NCBI RefSeq assembly: GCF_030116705.1 | Contig: NZ_JAOTIK010000001.1 | Span: 3,801,001-3,865,000 of the forward strand | Direction: 5' to 3' | Length of the DNA stretch: 64,000 nucleotides | Origin: Streptomyces sp. ML-6 | GTDB lineage: Bacteria > Actinomycetota > Actinomycetes > Streptomycetales > Streptomycetaceae | Shown: positions 9,175-18,122 of the stretch, in pieces | How positions within the stretch are numbered: the stretch's first letter is position 1 | Layout: each line of letters begins with the position of its first letter | Program-made: the position numbers and the translations under genes | The notes under the pieces: generated by a model | What the model was told of the DNA's origin: nothing | The model's input: the letters and a program-made list of their open reading frames with translations, nothing else | The model's database searches: none

Positions 9175-9969
9175 TCAGGGACGGGCAGATCCCAGGCCCG
9201 GGCGGCGGTCCTTGAGGGCCGGGAACTGCTCACGGGTCTCCGCCACCGCCCCCGGGTCGAACTCCACGTCGAGCACCTCCTCGTCCGCGCCCGCCTCCGC
9301 GAGCACCTCGCCCCAGGGGTCGACGACGATGCTGTGCCCGGCCTGCTCGATACCGGCGTGGGTGCCCGCGCAGCCGACGGCCAGGACGTACGACTGGTTC
9401 TCCACCGCGCGGGCGCGGGCCAGCAGCGTCCAGTGGGCGCGGCGGCGCTCGGGCCAGCCCGCGGCGACGACCAGTGTCTGGGCGCCCGCGTCCACCAGGC
9501 CCCGGAACAGCTCGGGAAAGCGCAGGTCGTAGCAGGTGGCGAGGCCGAGCACGGTCTGCGGCAGGGCGACCGTGACCAGCTCGTCGCCGGCGCCCATCAT
9601 GACCGCCTCGCCCTTGTCGAAGCCGAAGCGGTGCACCTTGCGGTACGCGGCGGCCAGCTCGCCCTCGGGGGTGAGGACGAGCGAGGTGTTGTAGAGGGTG
9701 CCGTCGGGGGCCCGCTCGACGACGGAGCCGGCGTGCAGCCAGATCCCGGCGTCGGCGGCGGCCTTCGCCATGATGTCGTGGGTGGGGCCCCGGAGCGGCT
9801 CGGCCTCCTTCTCGAACTCGGTGTACGAGAAGGCACCGACCGGCCAGAGCTCGGGAAGGACCACCAGATCCGCGCCGCGGCGGGAGGCGACCAGCGAAGC
9901 CGCCCGCCGTCTGCGGGAGTCGACGGATTCGTCCGGGTCTACTGCGATCTGGATGAGGGAGGCGCGCAC
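9175..9969 (-). CDS. Carbon-nitrogen hydrolase (nitrilase superfamily)
   Basis: A 264-residue amidase-like enzyme of the nitrilase superfamily, hydrolysing a C-N bond of an unknown small amide, cytosolic. The catalytic Glu-Lys-Cys triad is visible: E in VVLPELWP (about residue 40), K in YRKVHRFGFDKGE (about 110), and C in LATCYDLRFPELFR (about 147). The start is GTG 9969, giving the usual family N-terminus MRASLIQIAVDPDES. The length is normal. It is convergent with the upstream LURP-one gene and divergent from the MDMPI-like gene. It resembles the Nit/omega-amidase branch, but the substrate cannot be read from sequence. Confidence 0.88.
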   Translation of the reverse strand: MRASLIQIAVDPDESVDSRRRRAASLVASRRGADLVVLPELWPVGAFSYTEFEKEAEPLRGPTHDIMAKAAADAGIWLHAGSVVERAPDGTLYNTSLVLTPEGELAAAYRKVHRFGFDKGEAVMMGAGDELVTVALPQTVLGLATCYDLRFPELFRGLVDAGAQTLVVAAGWPERRRAHWTLLARARAVENQSYVLAVGCAGTHAGIEQAGHSIVVDPWGEVLAEAGADEEVLDVEFDPGAVAETREQFPALKDRRPGLGSARP

Positions 9970-10141
9970 ACTACCACCGTCCTGGCGTTCAAGCCGTCAA
10001 CACGGCCTACGATCGTCACACGAAAGCACTGCCGGGGTGCCTGATCGCAGCGTAACTTAGCGATCGAACCTCCCACGCAGTCCGCCGCCGCCCGCGCCCA
10101 GCACTCCAGCCCATGCACCGCAGAACCGCACGAGGGGTCCC

Positions 10142-10966
10142 GTGACCGTCCATCCCAGCCTCCAGACCTATGCCGATGCCTGGACCCACTCCATCGAGTC
10201 GATAGCCGAGCTGGTGAAGTCGCTCCCCGAGGGGGAGTGGAACCGCAGAACACCGTGCCCCGCCTGGTCGGTGCGCGATGTCGTCTCGCACATCATCGGC
10301 ATGGAGTGCGAGCAGCTCGGCGACCCGCGCCCGATCCACTCCCTGCCCCGCGACCTCTACCACGTGCAGAGCGACTTCGCCCGCTACATGGAGATGCAGG
10401 TCGATGTGCGGCGCCACCACACCGCGCCGGAGATGACCTCCGAGCTGGAATACACGATCATTCGCCGCGCGCGTCAGCTGCGCAACGAGACACGTGCCCC
10501 CGAGACCATGGTCCGGGCCCCGCTGGGCGCCGAGCAGACCCTCGAACTGGCACTGCGGATGCGGGTCTTCGACGTCTGGGTGCACGAGCAGGACCTGCGG
10601 ACGGCGCTGGTCCGGCCCGGCAACCTGGACTCCCCCGGCGCCACCGTCGTCCGGGACGTCCTGCTCGAAGCGCTGCCGAAGGTGGTCGCCAAGGACGCCG
10701 GGGCCCCGCCCCACACGGCGATCGTGCTCGATGTGAGCGGGCCGCTGGAGTTCCTGCGCACCGTCAGGGTCGACGCGGAGGGCCGCGGTTCGGTGGACGG
10801 CTCGCCCTCGCTCGGCCCCGCGGTGACGCTGGCGATGGACTGGGAGACGTACTTCCGTCTCGCCTGCGGGCGGGTGCGGCCGGGCGCGGTCGCCGACCGG
10901 CTCAAGATCGAGGGCGACCAGGACCTGGCGGAAGCGATCCTGCGGAACTTCGCCGTCACCCCGTGA
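10142..10966 (+). CDS. Maleylpyruvate isomerase family mycothiol-dependent enzyme
   Basis: A 274-residue protein of the DinB/MDMPI fold, with an N-terminal metal-binding four-helix bundle (about 1-160; RTPCPAWSVRDVVSHIIGME carries a conserved His) and a C-terminal MDMPI domain (about 185-270). Family members use mycothiol as cofactor in isomerisation or transferase reactions; the substrate here is unknown. The start is GTG 10142, with GAGGGG a few bases upstream. It is monocistronic and followed by a hairpin terminator at 11003. Confidence 0.85.
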   Translation: MTVHPSLQTYADAWTHSIESIAELVKSLPEGEWNRRTPCPAWSVRDVVSHIIGMECEQLGDPRPIHSLPRDLYHVQSDFARYMEMQVDVRRHHTAPEMTSELEYTIIRRARQLRNETRAPETMVRAPLGAEQTLELALRMRVFDVWVHEQDLRTALVRPGNLDSPGATVVRDVLLEALPKVVAKDAGAPPHTAIVLDVSGPLEFLRTVRVDAEGRGSVDGSPSLGPAVTLAMDWETYFRLACGRVRPGAVADRLKIEGDQDLAEAILRNFAVTP

Positions 10967-11002
10967 GGCGCTCCGCGGTGCGGTGAGCTGTGATCGGTGA
11001 TC

Positions 11003-11035
11003 GGCGGCGCCCGCCGCGCGAGGACGGGCGCCGCC
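11003..11035 (+). terminator. Hairpin terminator between convergent genes
   Basis: An 11-bp stem (GGCGGCGCCCG / CGGGCGCCGCC) with an 11-base loop lies between the MDMPI-like gene and the convergent MFS gene, and could serve both. Confidence 0.6.
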
Positions 11036-11062
11036 AGTCGAACCGGGCCCGGGCGCGGGGCC

Positions 11063-12373
11063 TCACACCGGCACGTGCACGGCCTCCACGCGGCTGATCA
11101 CGTGGTGCTCCCGCTCCCGGTGCGCGGCCCTGGAGCGCAGTCGCAGGATCTGGACGACGCCGATCGCCTCCAGCACGAAGACCGAGGAGAACGCGATCCG
11201 GTAGTTGTCGCCGGTCGCGTCGAGCAGGACGCCGATGGCGAAGAGCGTGGTCATCGAGGCGATGAAGCCGCCCATGTTGACGATGCCCGATGCGGTGCCC
11301 TGCCGCTCCGGAGGGTTGGCGGGCCGGGCGAAGTCGAAGCCGATCATCGAGGCCGGGCCGCACGCGCCGAGCACCACGCACAGGACGATCAGCAGCCACA
11401 TCGGCGCCCGGTCGGCCGGGAAGAAGACGGCCGAGGCCCAGAGCAGCGCCGTGACCGCGACCGTGCCCAGGGCCAGCGGGGCGCGGGCGGCGTGGTGACG
11501 GGCCACGATCTGCCCGTAGACCAGCCCGAACGCCATGTTGGAGAGCACCACCAGGGTGAGCAGCTCACCGGCGGCCGACCGGCTCAGCCCCTGAGCCTCG
11601 ACCAGGAACGGCAGCCCCCACAGCAGCAGGAACACCATCGCCGGGAACTGCGTGGTGAAGTGCACCCACATGCCGAGCCGGGTACCGGGCTCCCGCCAGG
11701 CGTCCGCGATCTGCCCGCGCACATAGGCGGCACCCGCCCGCTCGACGGGCGGCGGCTCGTGGCCCTCGGGGTGGTCCTTCAGGAACAGCATCAGGAGTAC
11801 GAGGACGACGACGCCGGCCATCGAGCTGCCGACGAAGGTGGTGGTCCAGCCGAGCCCGTGCAGGGACCGCGCGATCAGGAGCGTCGAGACGAGGTTGCCC
11901 GCCATCCCGAAGAGCGCCGCGATCTGCCCGATCAGCGGGCCGCGCCGGGCCGGGAACCAGCGCGCCCCGAGCCTCAGCACGCTGATGAACGTCATCGCGT
12001 CGCCGCAGCCCAGCAGCGCCCTGGAGGCCAGCGCCATGCCGTACGAGGGGGACAGCGCGAAGCCGAGCTGCCCGAGGGTGAACAGGACGGCCCCCAGGGT
12101 GAGGACCTTCTTGGTGCCGAGGCGGTCGACCATCAGGCCGACGGGTATCTGCATGCCCGCGTAGACGAGCAGCTGGAGGATGGAGAAGGTGGCGAGGGCG
12201 GAGGCGTTGACGTGGAACCGGTCGGCGGCGTCGAGCCCGGCGACGCCCAGGCTGGTGCGGAAGATGATGGCGACGAAGTAGACGGCGACGCCGATGCCCC
12301 AGACCCGCACGGCACGTCGGCCGCCGGGGGGATCACCGGGCAGGGACAGGGTGGGAGCGGCGGCGGAACTCAC
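11063..12373 (-). CDS. MFS transporter
   Basis: A 436-residue major facilitator superfamily permease with about 12 hydrophobic segments. The loop 2-3 signature VDRLGTKKVLTLGAVLF (around residue 85) is typical, and the middle loop carries DHPEGHEPPPVERAG. It probably exchanges or exports a small organic solute; the family cannot be assigned to a substrate. Its GTG start overlaps the stop codon of the upstream GntR gene by 4 bases, so the two form one operon and the regulator probably senses the transported compound or a derivative. Confidence 0.88.
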   Translation of the reverse strand: MSSAAAPTLSLPGDPPGGRRAVRVWGIGVAVYFVAIIFRTSLGVAGLDAADRFHVNASALATFSILQLLVYAGMQIPVGLMVDRLGTKKVLTLGAVLFTLGQLGFALSPSYGMALASRALLGCGDAMTFISVLRLGARWFPARRGPLIGQIAALFGMAGNLVSTLLIARSLHGLGWTTTFVGSSMAGVVVLVLLMLFLKDHPEGHEPPPVERAGAAYVRGQIADAWREPGTRLGMWVHFTTQFPAMVFLLLWGLPFLVEAQGLSRSAAGELLTLVVLSNMAFGLVYGQIVARHHAARAPLALGTVAVTALLWASAVFFPADRAPMWLLIVLCVVLGACGPASMIGFDFARPANPPERQGTASGIVNMGGFIASMTTLFAIGVLLDATGDNYRIAFSSVFVLEAIGVVQILRLRSRAAHREREHHVISRVEAVHVPV

Positions 12374-13101
12374 CGGTCCTCACCCCTGATCAGCACCTTG
12401 ACCCGGCCGACATGGTGGCGCACGACCTGCGCGGCGCCCTCCGCGTCACCGGCCCTGATCGCCTCCAGCAGCTCGCCGTGCTCGGTGATGTTGGCGGCGA
12501 TCCGGTCCGGATGCGCCTCCATCACGGCGACGCCCATCCGCAGCTGCCGGTCGCGCAGCTGGTCGTAGAGGCGCGAGAGGATCTCGTTGCCCGCGTTGCG
12601 CACGATCTCGGCGTGGAAGCAGCGGTCCTTCACGGACACCTCGGCCAGGTCCCCGGCCTCGGCCAGCAGCCGCTGCTCCTCCAGGAGCTCCTCCAGCCGG
12701 GCGATCAGCCGCGGGGAGGCGGGCACGGCCTTGCGGGCCGCGAACTCCTCCACGAGCAGCCGGGTCTCCACCACGTCCGCGATCTCCTGGGCGGAGACGG
12801 CAAGCACCAGGGCGCCCTTCTTCGGGTACAGCTTGATCAGCCCCTCGACCTCCAGCCGCAGCAACGCCTCGCGCACCGGGGTGCGGGAGACGCCGACGGC
12901 CTCGGCGAGATCGCCCTCGGTGAGGAGCGTGCCGCCCTCGTAACGGCGGTCCAGGACCGCCTCCTTGATGTGGGCGTAGACGCGCTCGGCGGCGGGCGGC
13001 CGCTTCACGACCGCCTTCGCGGCCGTCTTGGTCACGGTCTTCGCGACGGTCTTTTCGGTGGACTTCCCGGAGGGCTTCACGGTCGAGGGCGCGGCAGGCA
13101 T
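12370..13101 (-). CDS. GntR family (FadR/FCD) transcriptional regulator
   Basis: A 243-residue regulator with an N-terminal winged HTH of GntR type (about residues 45-110; ADLAEAVGVSRTPVREALLR is the recognition region) and a C-terminal all-helical FCD ligand-binding domain (about 120-235). The first 35 or so residues are an unusual lysine/threonine/alanine-rich extension (KTVAKTVTKTAAKAVVK). ATG 13101 was chosen over an upstream in-frame start at 13131, because the intervening codons cover an AT-rich dyad more likely to be promoter or operator. It is co-transcribed with the MFS gene it overlaps. Confidence 0.9.
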   Translation of the reverse strand: MPAAPSTVKPSGKSTEKTVAKTVTKTAAKAVVKRPPAAERVYAHIKEAVLDRRYEGGTLLTEGDLAEAVGVSRTPVREALLRLEVEGLIKLYPKKGALVLAVSAQEIADVVETRLLVEEFAARKAVPASPRLIARLEELLEEQRLLAEAGDLAEVSVKDRCFHAEIVRNAGNEILSRLYDQLRDRQLRMGVAVMEAHPDRIAANITEHGELLEAIRAGDAEGAAQVVRHHVGRVKVLIRGEDR

Positions 13102-13131
13102 GCGCACAGCATAGATACAACATGCGTACAT
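13102..13131. promoter_or_regulatory. Candidate GntR operator/promoter
   Basis: An AT-rich patch directly upstream of the GntR start contains the dyad GCAT-N9-ATGC (13109-13125) around AGATACAAC, in otherwise very GC-rich DNA. Autoregulation from here would be typical of FadR-type regulators. This is inference from position and symmetry only. Confidence 0.3.
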
Positions 13132-13377
13132 GAGGAAACCTGTCCAGGATGCGGACCGGCCGGGAGTCGCCCGGCACTCCGGCCGGCGCCCCGGCCGAGA
13201 CCCCGGTCGTCCCCACCCGGCACCCCGACCGACCCCCAGCCCGAGACCCCCGGCCGGAAATCACCCACAGCCCGAAATTGCCCCAGGAATCAGCACATCC
13301 ATCCCCCGACCTCATGAGTCTCATCACCGAGCGGCACCTTCATGCGGCCGCATTCAAGGGGCATTTGGAGCTTTCAG

Positions 13378-14277
13378 TTGAAAATCGGCATCAAGGGCAT
13401 AAACCGCGTCACCGCCTCCGCCACCGTGGCCCTGACCGCGGGTGCCGTCATCGCGAGCGGCGTGTTCGCCTCCTCGGCGCAGGCCGCCACGCCGCCCACC
13501 CCGAAGATCACCGCCGCCGGCGGTTACACGATGAACAACGGCACCGCGAAGTCCCTGTTCGCCAAGGGCGCGGACACCCGTCGTTCCACCGGCTCCACCA
13601 CCAAGATCATGACGGCCAAGGTGGTGCTGTCGCAGAAGAACCTGAACCTGGATTCCAAGGTCACGATCCAGAAGGCGTACAGCGACTACATCGTCTCCAA
13701 GGGCGCCTCGTCGGCCCGCCTCATCGTGGGTGACAAGGTCACCGTCCGCCAGCTCCTGTACGGCCTGATGCTGCCGTCCGGCTGCGACGCCGCCTACGCG
13801 CTGGCCGACAAGTTCGGTTCCGGCACCACCCGCGCGGCCCGCGTGAAGTCGTTCATCGGCAAGATGAACGCCCAGGCCAAGTCCCTCGGGCTGAAGAACA
13901 CCCGCTTCGACTCGTTCGACGGCATAGGGAACGGCTCGAACTACTCGACGCCGCGCGACCTGACGAAGCTCGCCGGCAACGCGATGAAGAACTCCACCTT
14001 CCGCTCGATCGTCAAGACCAAGTCGACCAAGCAGAAGGTCACCACGAAGTCCGGCGGCTACCGCTACATGTCGTGGACCAACACCAACACCATGCTCAGC
14101 AGCTACAGCGGTGCGATCGGCATCAAGACCGGCTCCGGCCCGACGGCCAAGTACTGCCTGGTCTTCGCCGCGACCCGCGGCAGCAAGACCATCGTCGGCA
14201 CGGTGCTCGCCTCCACGAGCGCGGCCAACCGTTCCGCGGACATGAAGAAGATCATGGACTACTCCTTCAAGAAGTAG
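13378..14277 (+). CDS. Secreted D-alanyl-D-alanine carboxypeptidase (PBP5-like, S11)
   Basis: A 299-residue serine DD-carboxypeptidase that trims the terminal D-Ala from peptidoglycan stem peptides outside the membrane. A Sec signal peptide ends at ASSAQA (about residue 36). Active-site motifs are SxxK as STTK (about 73-76), an SxN-like SGC in LPSGCDAAYALAD, and KTG in GIKTGSGPTAKY. The start is TTG 13378, preceded by TGGAG at about 13366-13370; the earlier in-frame ATG 13342 would lengthen the n-region without a ribosome site. There is no C-terminal anchor helix, unlike E. coli PBP5, so it is probably released or wall-associated. A strong terminator follows. Confidence 0.9.
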   Translation: MKIGIKGINRVTASATVALTAGAVIASGVFASSAQAATPPTPKITAAGGYTMNNGTAKSLFAKGADTRRSTGSTTKIMTAKVVLSQKNLNLDSKVTIQKAYSDYIVSKGASSARLIVGDKVTVRQLLYGLMLPSGCDAAYALADKFGSGTTRAARVKSFIGKMNAQAKSLGLKNTRFDSFDGIGNGSNYSTPRDLTKLAGNAMKNSTFRSIVKTKSTKQKVTTKSGGYRYMSWTNTNTMLSSYSGAIGIKTGSGPTAKYCLVFAATRGSKTIVGTVLASTSAANRSADMKKIMDYSFKK

Positions 14278-14299
14278 CCCGGTCCGGCAGCACCGACGA

Positions 14300-14326
14300 A
14301 GGGGGTCCGCGTCACGCGGGCCCCCT
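14300..14326 (+). terminator. Hairpin terminator after the carboxypeptidase gene
   Basis: A 12-bp stem (AGGGGGTCCGCG / CGCGGGCCCCCT, one G-U pair) with a 3-base loop, followed by a CT-rich run, 23 bases after the stop codon. Confidence 0.75.
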
Positions 14327-14341
14327 CTCTCGTGCGCGCGG

Positions 14342-14974
14342 TCACCCGGCGGCCGACGCGCCCCGCCCACCGCCGGCGATGCGCCCTGCGACCAGTCGCA
14401 GGCGCTGGGAGCCTCCCCTGGTCAGCGCCATCCCGGTACCGGCCACGAGGTCGTACGCGGCGGAGCCGATCCGCAGGCCGGAAACCCGGCGGCCGTCCGG
14501 GGTCTCGACGGGCGCCGGACGGGTCGCCGACCGGAGGGCCTGCCAGGCCAGGCGCGTCTGGTCGGTCAGGAGCCGGTGCCGTTCCGGCCCGACCTCCGGT
14601 TCGTACCAGCGCACCGCGAGGCGGCCGGCCTCGATGGCCTCGCCCTCGTCGTCCCGGAACCGGCGCGAGCACAGGAGCTGCAGCACGGCGGAGTGGGTGA
14701 GGGCGGGACCGGCAACGGCCCCCTCGGCAACCTGGACGCCCTCGGGCCCCCGGCCCCCCTCCGGCAGCAGCAGGAACGCCTGACAGCCGCCGCAGTCCAG
14801 GGCCTCCCCGAGCGATGGGTGCAGGTGCACCTGATGAAGCCCCTTCGGGCCCGGATGGCTGCACAGCCACCCGGCCCGGGGCAGCACCTCACCGATGCGC
14901 CGCCCGACGTCCCGCTCGTCCTCGGGCAGCAACCACACCTCGGTCGTCTTCGTACGGGAGCCGGGAGATGCCAT
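14342..14974 (-). CDS. Conserved hypothetical protein
   Basis: A 210-residue cytosolic protein with no family I can name. It starts at ATG 14974 (MASPGSRTKTTEVWLLPEDE). It contains a CGGC motif in ALDCGGCQAFLLLPEGG (about residues 59-75) and an arginine-rich C-terminal half. Codon use (strong G/C third positions) agrees with a real gene, and the frame is the one expected from its neighbours. It is in the same direction as the VOC gene about 60 bases upstream and may be co-transcribed. Confidence 0.6.
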   Translation of the reverse strand: MASPGSRTKTTEVWLLPEDERDVGRRIGEVLPRAGWLCSHPGPKGLHQVHLHPSLGEALDCGGCQAFLLLPEGGRGPEGVQVAEGAVAGPALTHSAVLQLLCSRRFRDDEGEAIEAGRLAVRWYEPEVGPERHRLLTDQTRLAWQALRSATRPAPVETPDGRRVSGLRIGSAAYDLVAGTGMALTRGGSQRLRLVAGRIAGGGRGASAAG

Positions 14975-15037
14975 GCGTGCAGCATGGCAGGCGGCGCTGA
15001 CACCCCCGCCGCCCCGAGGGGCCCCGGTCGACGACGC

Positions 15038-15427
15038 TCAGTCGAGACAGAACTCGTTGCCCTCGACGTCCTGCATGTTGATGCACGACTCGTTCTCCTC
15101 GTCGGCATACAGCACCTTCGTGCACACCGCCCCGAGCGCGACCAGCCGATCGCGTTCGGCCTCCAGGACGGCCAGCCGCTCATCGCCCACGAGCCCGGTG
15201 CCGACCCGCACGTCGAGATGCACCCGGTTCTTGGCGACCTTGCCCTCGGGCACCTGCTGGAAGTACATCCGCGGGCCCTCGCCCGTCGGGTCGGAACACA
15301 CGGCCCACGAGCCCTCCCCCTCGGAAGGCAGCGTCAGGGAGTACCCCAGCACCTCGCACCAGAAACGGGCGACCCGCTCGGTATTCGCACAGTCGAAGGT
15401 GACCTGAAACTTCTTGACCGAAGACAT
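15038..15427 (-). CDS. VOC family protein (glyoxalase/bleomycin-resistance fold)
   Basis: A 129-residue single-domain VOC protein with two beta-alpha-beta-beta-beta modules. Family features include VKKFQVTFDCANTERVARFW at the start and MQDVEGNEFCLD at the end, where the conserved Glu of the C-terminal metal site sits. Members act as lyases, dioxygenases or antibiotic-binding proteins; which one cannot be told here. Start ATG 15427. It lies upstream of the hypothetical gene at 14342-14974 and may share its transcript. Confidence 0.85.
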   Translation of the reverse strand: MSSVKKFQVTFDCANTERVARFWCEVLGYSLTLPSEGEGSWAVCSDPTGEGPRMYFQQVPEGKVAKNRVHLDVRVGTGLVGDERLAVLEAERDRLVALGAVCTKVLYADEENESCINMQDVEGNEFCLD

Positions 15428-15547
15428 CCGGCCACCCTAACAGCGCACCTCAACAGCCCAATTCCCGCTTACAGCACGCAGATTGGCCGACAAGCCCCCC
15501 TTCGGGCCTCCGGGCCGACCGTCCGGCCGTCCCGGAGGCCCGAAGGC

Positions 15548-16480
15548 TCACCAGCCCTCGTGCCGCCACCAGAAGGAGGCCGGGTGGAAGTGCCTGGTCA
15601 CGCCGAGCCGGCGCCAGAGCGGGTCGAGGATCCTCCGCAGCTCGGGGTCGGCGTGGACGAAGGCGTTCGGCAGCTGGACGTCGAAGCGCTCCGGCGCGGC
15701 GGTGAGCAGCGCGGCCAGGAGGTACTGCTCCGAGTACAGGCGCCAGCGCCAGGACTCCGGATAGTCCGCCGGGAGCATGATGTCGTGGACCTGGACGAGC
15801 ACCCCCGGCTTGAGGCGGGGCAGCAGCTCGAAGAAGAACACCATGACGTCGGAGCCCATCTGGAGCCGGTGCGAACCGTCGACGAAGAGGACGTCCCCCG
15901 GCTCCAGTTCGGCGAAGACGCCGAGGTCGGCGTCCTGGAGCGGGACACGGACCACCTCGTCGCAGAGGTGGTCGACATGGGCCCGGGGCTCCGGGTCGAT
16001 GGACGTGATACGGGTGCTCAGGCCGAGGTCCTGGATGGCCCGGCGGGCGAACTTGGTGGAGTTCCCGGAGCCGACCTCCAGGTAGCGGGCCGGCTTCTCC
16101 GTGGCGAGGAATCCGTAGAGCGCGGCCGCGTCCAGCGGGGGCAGCCAGGTGTTGCCCCAGTAGGCGGTGGACGCCTTCTCCACCCCTTCCATGGGGATCG
16201 CGGCCAGCTGGTCGGCGTACTCCATAAAGCCGGTGAGATGCTCGGCGTAACGCTCCCGGCTCTTCTCCAGGAGCTCGCGCACGGCGCCGAGTTCGGCGCG
16301 CGGCTCGGGTCTCACCACATGGTCCAGGAACACCGGTTTGGCCAGCCCGAAGGCCCACATGACCAGACCGAACGCGGTGGGTCTGCGTTCCAGCCGGTCG
16401 AGCCCGCGGCGCAGAACGGGTAATCGTTCCAGCAGGGTGGGAGAGGGTTCGGACACGGTGTTCGGGGGCTGCGTGCGCAA
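15548..16480 (-). CDS. Class I SAM-dependent methyltransferase
   Basis: A protein of about 310 residues with a Rossmann SAM-binding fold of the Methyltransf_24 type. Motif I is YLEVGSGNSTKFARR (about residue 145) and the motif-II acidic loop is ITSIDPEPRAHVDHL. DVLFVDGSHRLQMGSDVM follows near 215. The substrate is unknown; relatives often sit in glycan or natural-product loci. The start is uncertain: TTG 16480 has AAAGG about 10 bases upstream, but GTG 16456 is also in frame. It is expressed from its own promoter in the 240-base gap before the degraded regulator. Confidence 0.8.
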   Translation of the reverse strand: MRTQPPNTVSEPSPTLLERLPVLRRGLDRLERRPTAFGLVMWAFGLAKPVFLDHVVRPEPRAELGAVRELLEKSRERYAEHLTGFMEYADQLAAIPMEGVEKASTAYWGNTWLPPLDAAALYGFLATEKPARYLEVGSGNSTKFARRAIQDLGLSTRITSIDPEPRAHVDHLCDEVVRVPLQDADLGVFAELEPGDVLFVDGSHRLQMGSDVMVFFFELLPRLKPGVLVQVHDIMLPADYPESWRWRLYSEQYLLAALLTAAPERFDVQLPNAFVHADPELRRILDPLWRRLGVTRHFHPASFWWRHEGW

Positions 16481-16723
16481 GGTGGGGGACCTTTCGATCG
16501 GTGGGACGGCCGAGAAGGAGGAACCACAGGTTCCGCAAGCACTGTTCGATGTTCGACCGGAGGCGATCGCACTCAGGACGCCGCTGATCCTTTCCCGGAT
16601 CGGCCCTCGTATCCCTGACGGTTCTCCGCACGGCGCCGGACCAGTGCCGTATCGGACACTGCCCGCCCTGTTCCGACGAGTTGTCCCGGCTGCCGCGCCC
16701 CCGCCCGGCTGTCGGGCCGGTGA

Positions 16724-17128
16724 TCAGAACCGGGACGGCAGGGTCTGGCGTACGCCGCCGATGAGGTTCTGCGCGTCGGCGCCGTACACGGCGGACTTCT
16801 TCAGCGTCTCCCAGGTACGCAGATGTGTGCTGACGCTCGACTCGTCGTCGACCCACAACTCCGCGTGCCAGTTCTCGACAATGACCTGCCGGTCGTCGTA
16901 GATCCAGAACGCGGTGGCAGGAAGAATCCCGAGCGAAACGGACAACGGGATGATCCCCAGCTCCACCGTGTCCAGCCCGATGACTCCCACCAGGCGGTCG
17001 AGCTGGGCGGCCGGCACCGACGGCGGACAGATCAACGCGGTGAGCCGGCGCTTCCCGATGCTGACAAGCCTGAGCTCTCTCAGGCGCAGCCCGAACGCCT
17101 CCCTGGCTTGCTGAAAGTCTGTGCTCAC
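16724..17128 (-). pseudogene. Internally deleted XRE/DUF5753 regulator remnant
   Basis: Only 134 codons remain of a gene type that is normally about 280. The first 20 residues (QQAREAFGLRLRELR) match the start of an XRE helix-turn-helix regulator. The frame then continues directly into the second half of a DUF5753 domain (from VSIGKRRLTALICPP, through TAFWIYDDRQVIVENW, to YGADAQNLIGGVRQTL). The regulator at 22060-22896 shows the same C-terminal order (TIYDDRLATIET, FGDDARVLL). An in-frame deletion of about 145 residues has removed most of the HTH and the first half of DUF5753, so it cannot bind DNA in the usual way. It could survive as a small dimerising fragment. Its GTG start lies 22 bases after the DUF6879 fusion gene. 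Confidence 0.75.
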
Positions 17129-17150
17129 CGGTTCCGCTCGTCAGTGCCTA

Positions 17151-17906
17151 TCAGGCGGCGTCGGCACCGAGCCGTGCGACGAACTCGGCGTGGGGAGAAG
17201 CCCCGTGCATCGCGGCGTCGCGGACCTGGCAGTACCGCAGGACTTCGGCAGGTTCCGTGATGACCTCCACGTCATGGAAGACGTCCGCGTCGTCGAAGCG
17301 CAGCACGGCCACCAATCGGCTGTCGAAGATCCAGAAGTCTTCAGCGGGCAGCCGGAGCCGCTCCGCGTCCTCGCGCCACAGGTTCCGCACGTCCTCGCCC
17401 GTGGCCACGTTGCACGCCGAATACCCGAGCAGGAACAGCTGTCCCTCGGTCGGCGGGCTGTCGACGACACGCACGCGCCCCACGTACTTTCCGTCAGTCG
17501 TCTGTCGGCGGATGTTCACGCACCACTCGCTGTCGAGGTCGTACGGCACCGAGCCGGTCGCGAGGAACTCCGCGTACCCAGGGTCTTCCCGGTCCGACGC
17601 GTAGCCCCGCCGGGTCTCCAGGTGCCAGGCCGAGTGCTCGAAAGTCTCGAAGAGGCGCCCGAACTCTTCCAGACCGATCAGTACGGGTACGTGGGCGACC
17701 TCCTTGGGACCGTGATGAACGAGGAGTTCACGCGGCACCACCACTGCGGCGTCCCCCGGCCCGAGGTGCTGAAGCTGGGCGATGTCCTCGGGGTCGGTGA
17801 GTGGCGCCCCCTGGATGACGATCTCGCCGGAGTCGAGATCTTCGTGCACGGCGGGACAGCCTCCGTTCTTGCTGTCGGTGCCGTTGAAGCGGAGTCGTCG
17901 TGCCAC
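17151..17906 (-). CDS. Fusion of CP-motif small protein and DUF6879 domain
   Basis: A 251-residue protein. Residues about 1-80 match the small protein at 23388-23594: both carry NG..C.x-CPxV, then SGxxVxQG, then a GDAAVVVPRELL/GEALVEIPEEVL segment. Residues about 80-245 match the DUF6879 protein at 22880-23404 (FETFEHSAWHLETRRGY, GRVRVVDSPPTE, EDFWIFDSRLVAVLRFDD). The order is the same as in the separate genes of that locus, so this is a natural gene fusion. GTG 17906 is preceded by GGGAGA. Its partner downstream is the truncated XRE gene. The biochemical role of DUF6879 is unknown; it is usually found beside XRE/DUF5753 regulators. Confidence 0.75.
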   Translation of the reverse strand: MARRLRFNGTDSKNGGCPAVHEDLDSGEIVIQGAPLTDPEDIAQLQHLGPGDAAVVVPRELLVHHGPKEVAHVPVLIGLEEFGRLFETFEHSAWHLETRRGYASDREDPGYAEFLATGSVPYDLDSEWCVNIRRQTTDGKYVGRVRVVDSPPTEGQLFLLGYSACNVATGEDVRNLWREDAERLRLPAEDFWIFDSRLVAVLRFDDADVFHDVEVITEPAEVLRYCQVRDAAMHGASPHAEFVARLGADAA

Positions 17907-18122
17907 GGTCGTCTCCCGATCGTTCGTATGTGGCCCTGCTGGCCACGAACATCACCAACTCTGCCTCACCCGCGCCGCAAGTACGCCGCCTCGCATGCGA
18001 CCGCACGAGAACATTGAGCCGGAACCGGAGAACATTCGAGAACACTGCATCATGACCAGTAACTCTCCTTCCATACCGTCCCGTTCATGGCCACATCACG
18101 ACGTGCGACCGGCATCGCAGCA
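17907..18122. promoter_or_regulatory. Upstream region with three GAGAACAYT repeats
   Basis: The nonamer GAGAACAYT occurs at 18007, 18028 and 18038, upstream of the DUF6879 fusion gene. A nested inverted repeat (GTTCGT ... TGGCC-N5-GGCCA ... ACGAAC) lies at about 17921-17950 close to its start. These are candidate regulator sites for the fusion gene. No coding sequence is apparent. Confidence 0.35.
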
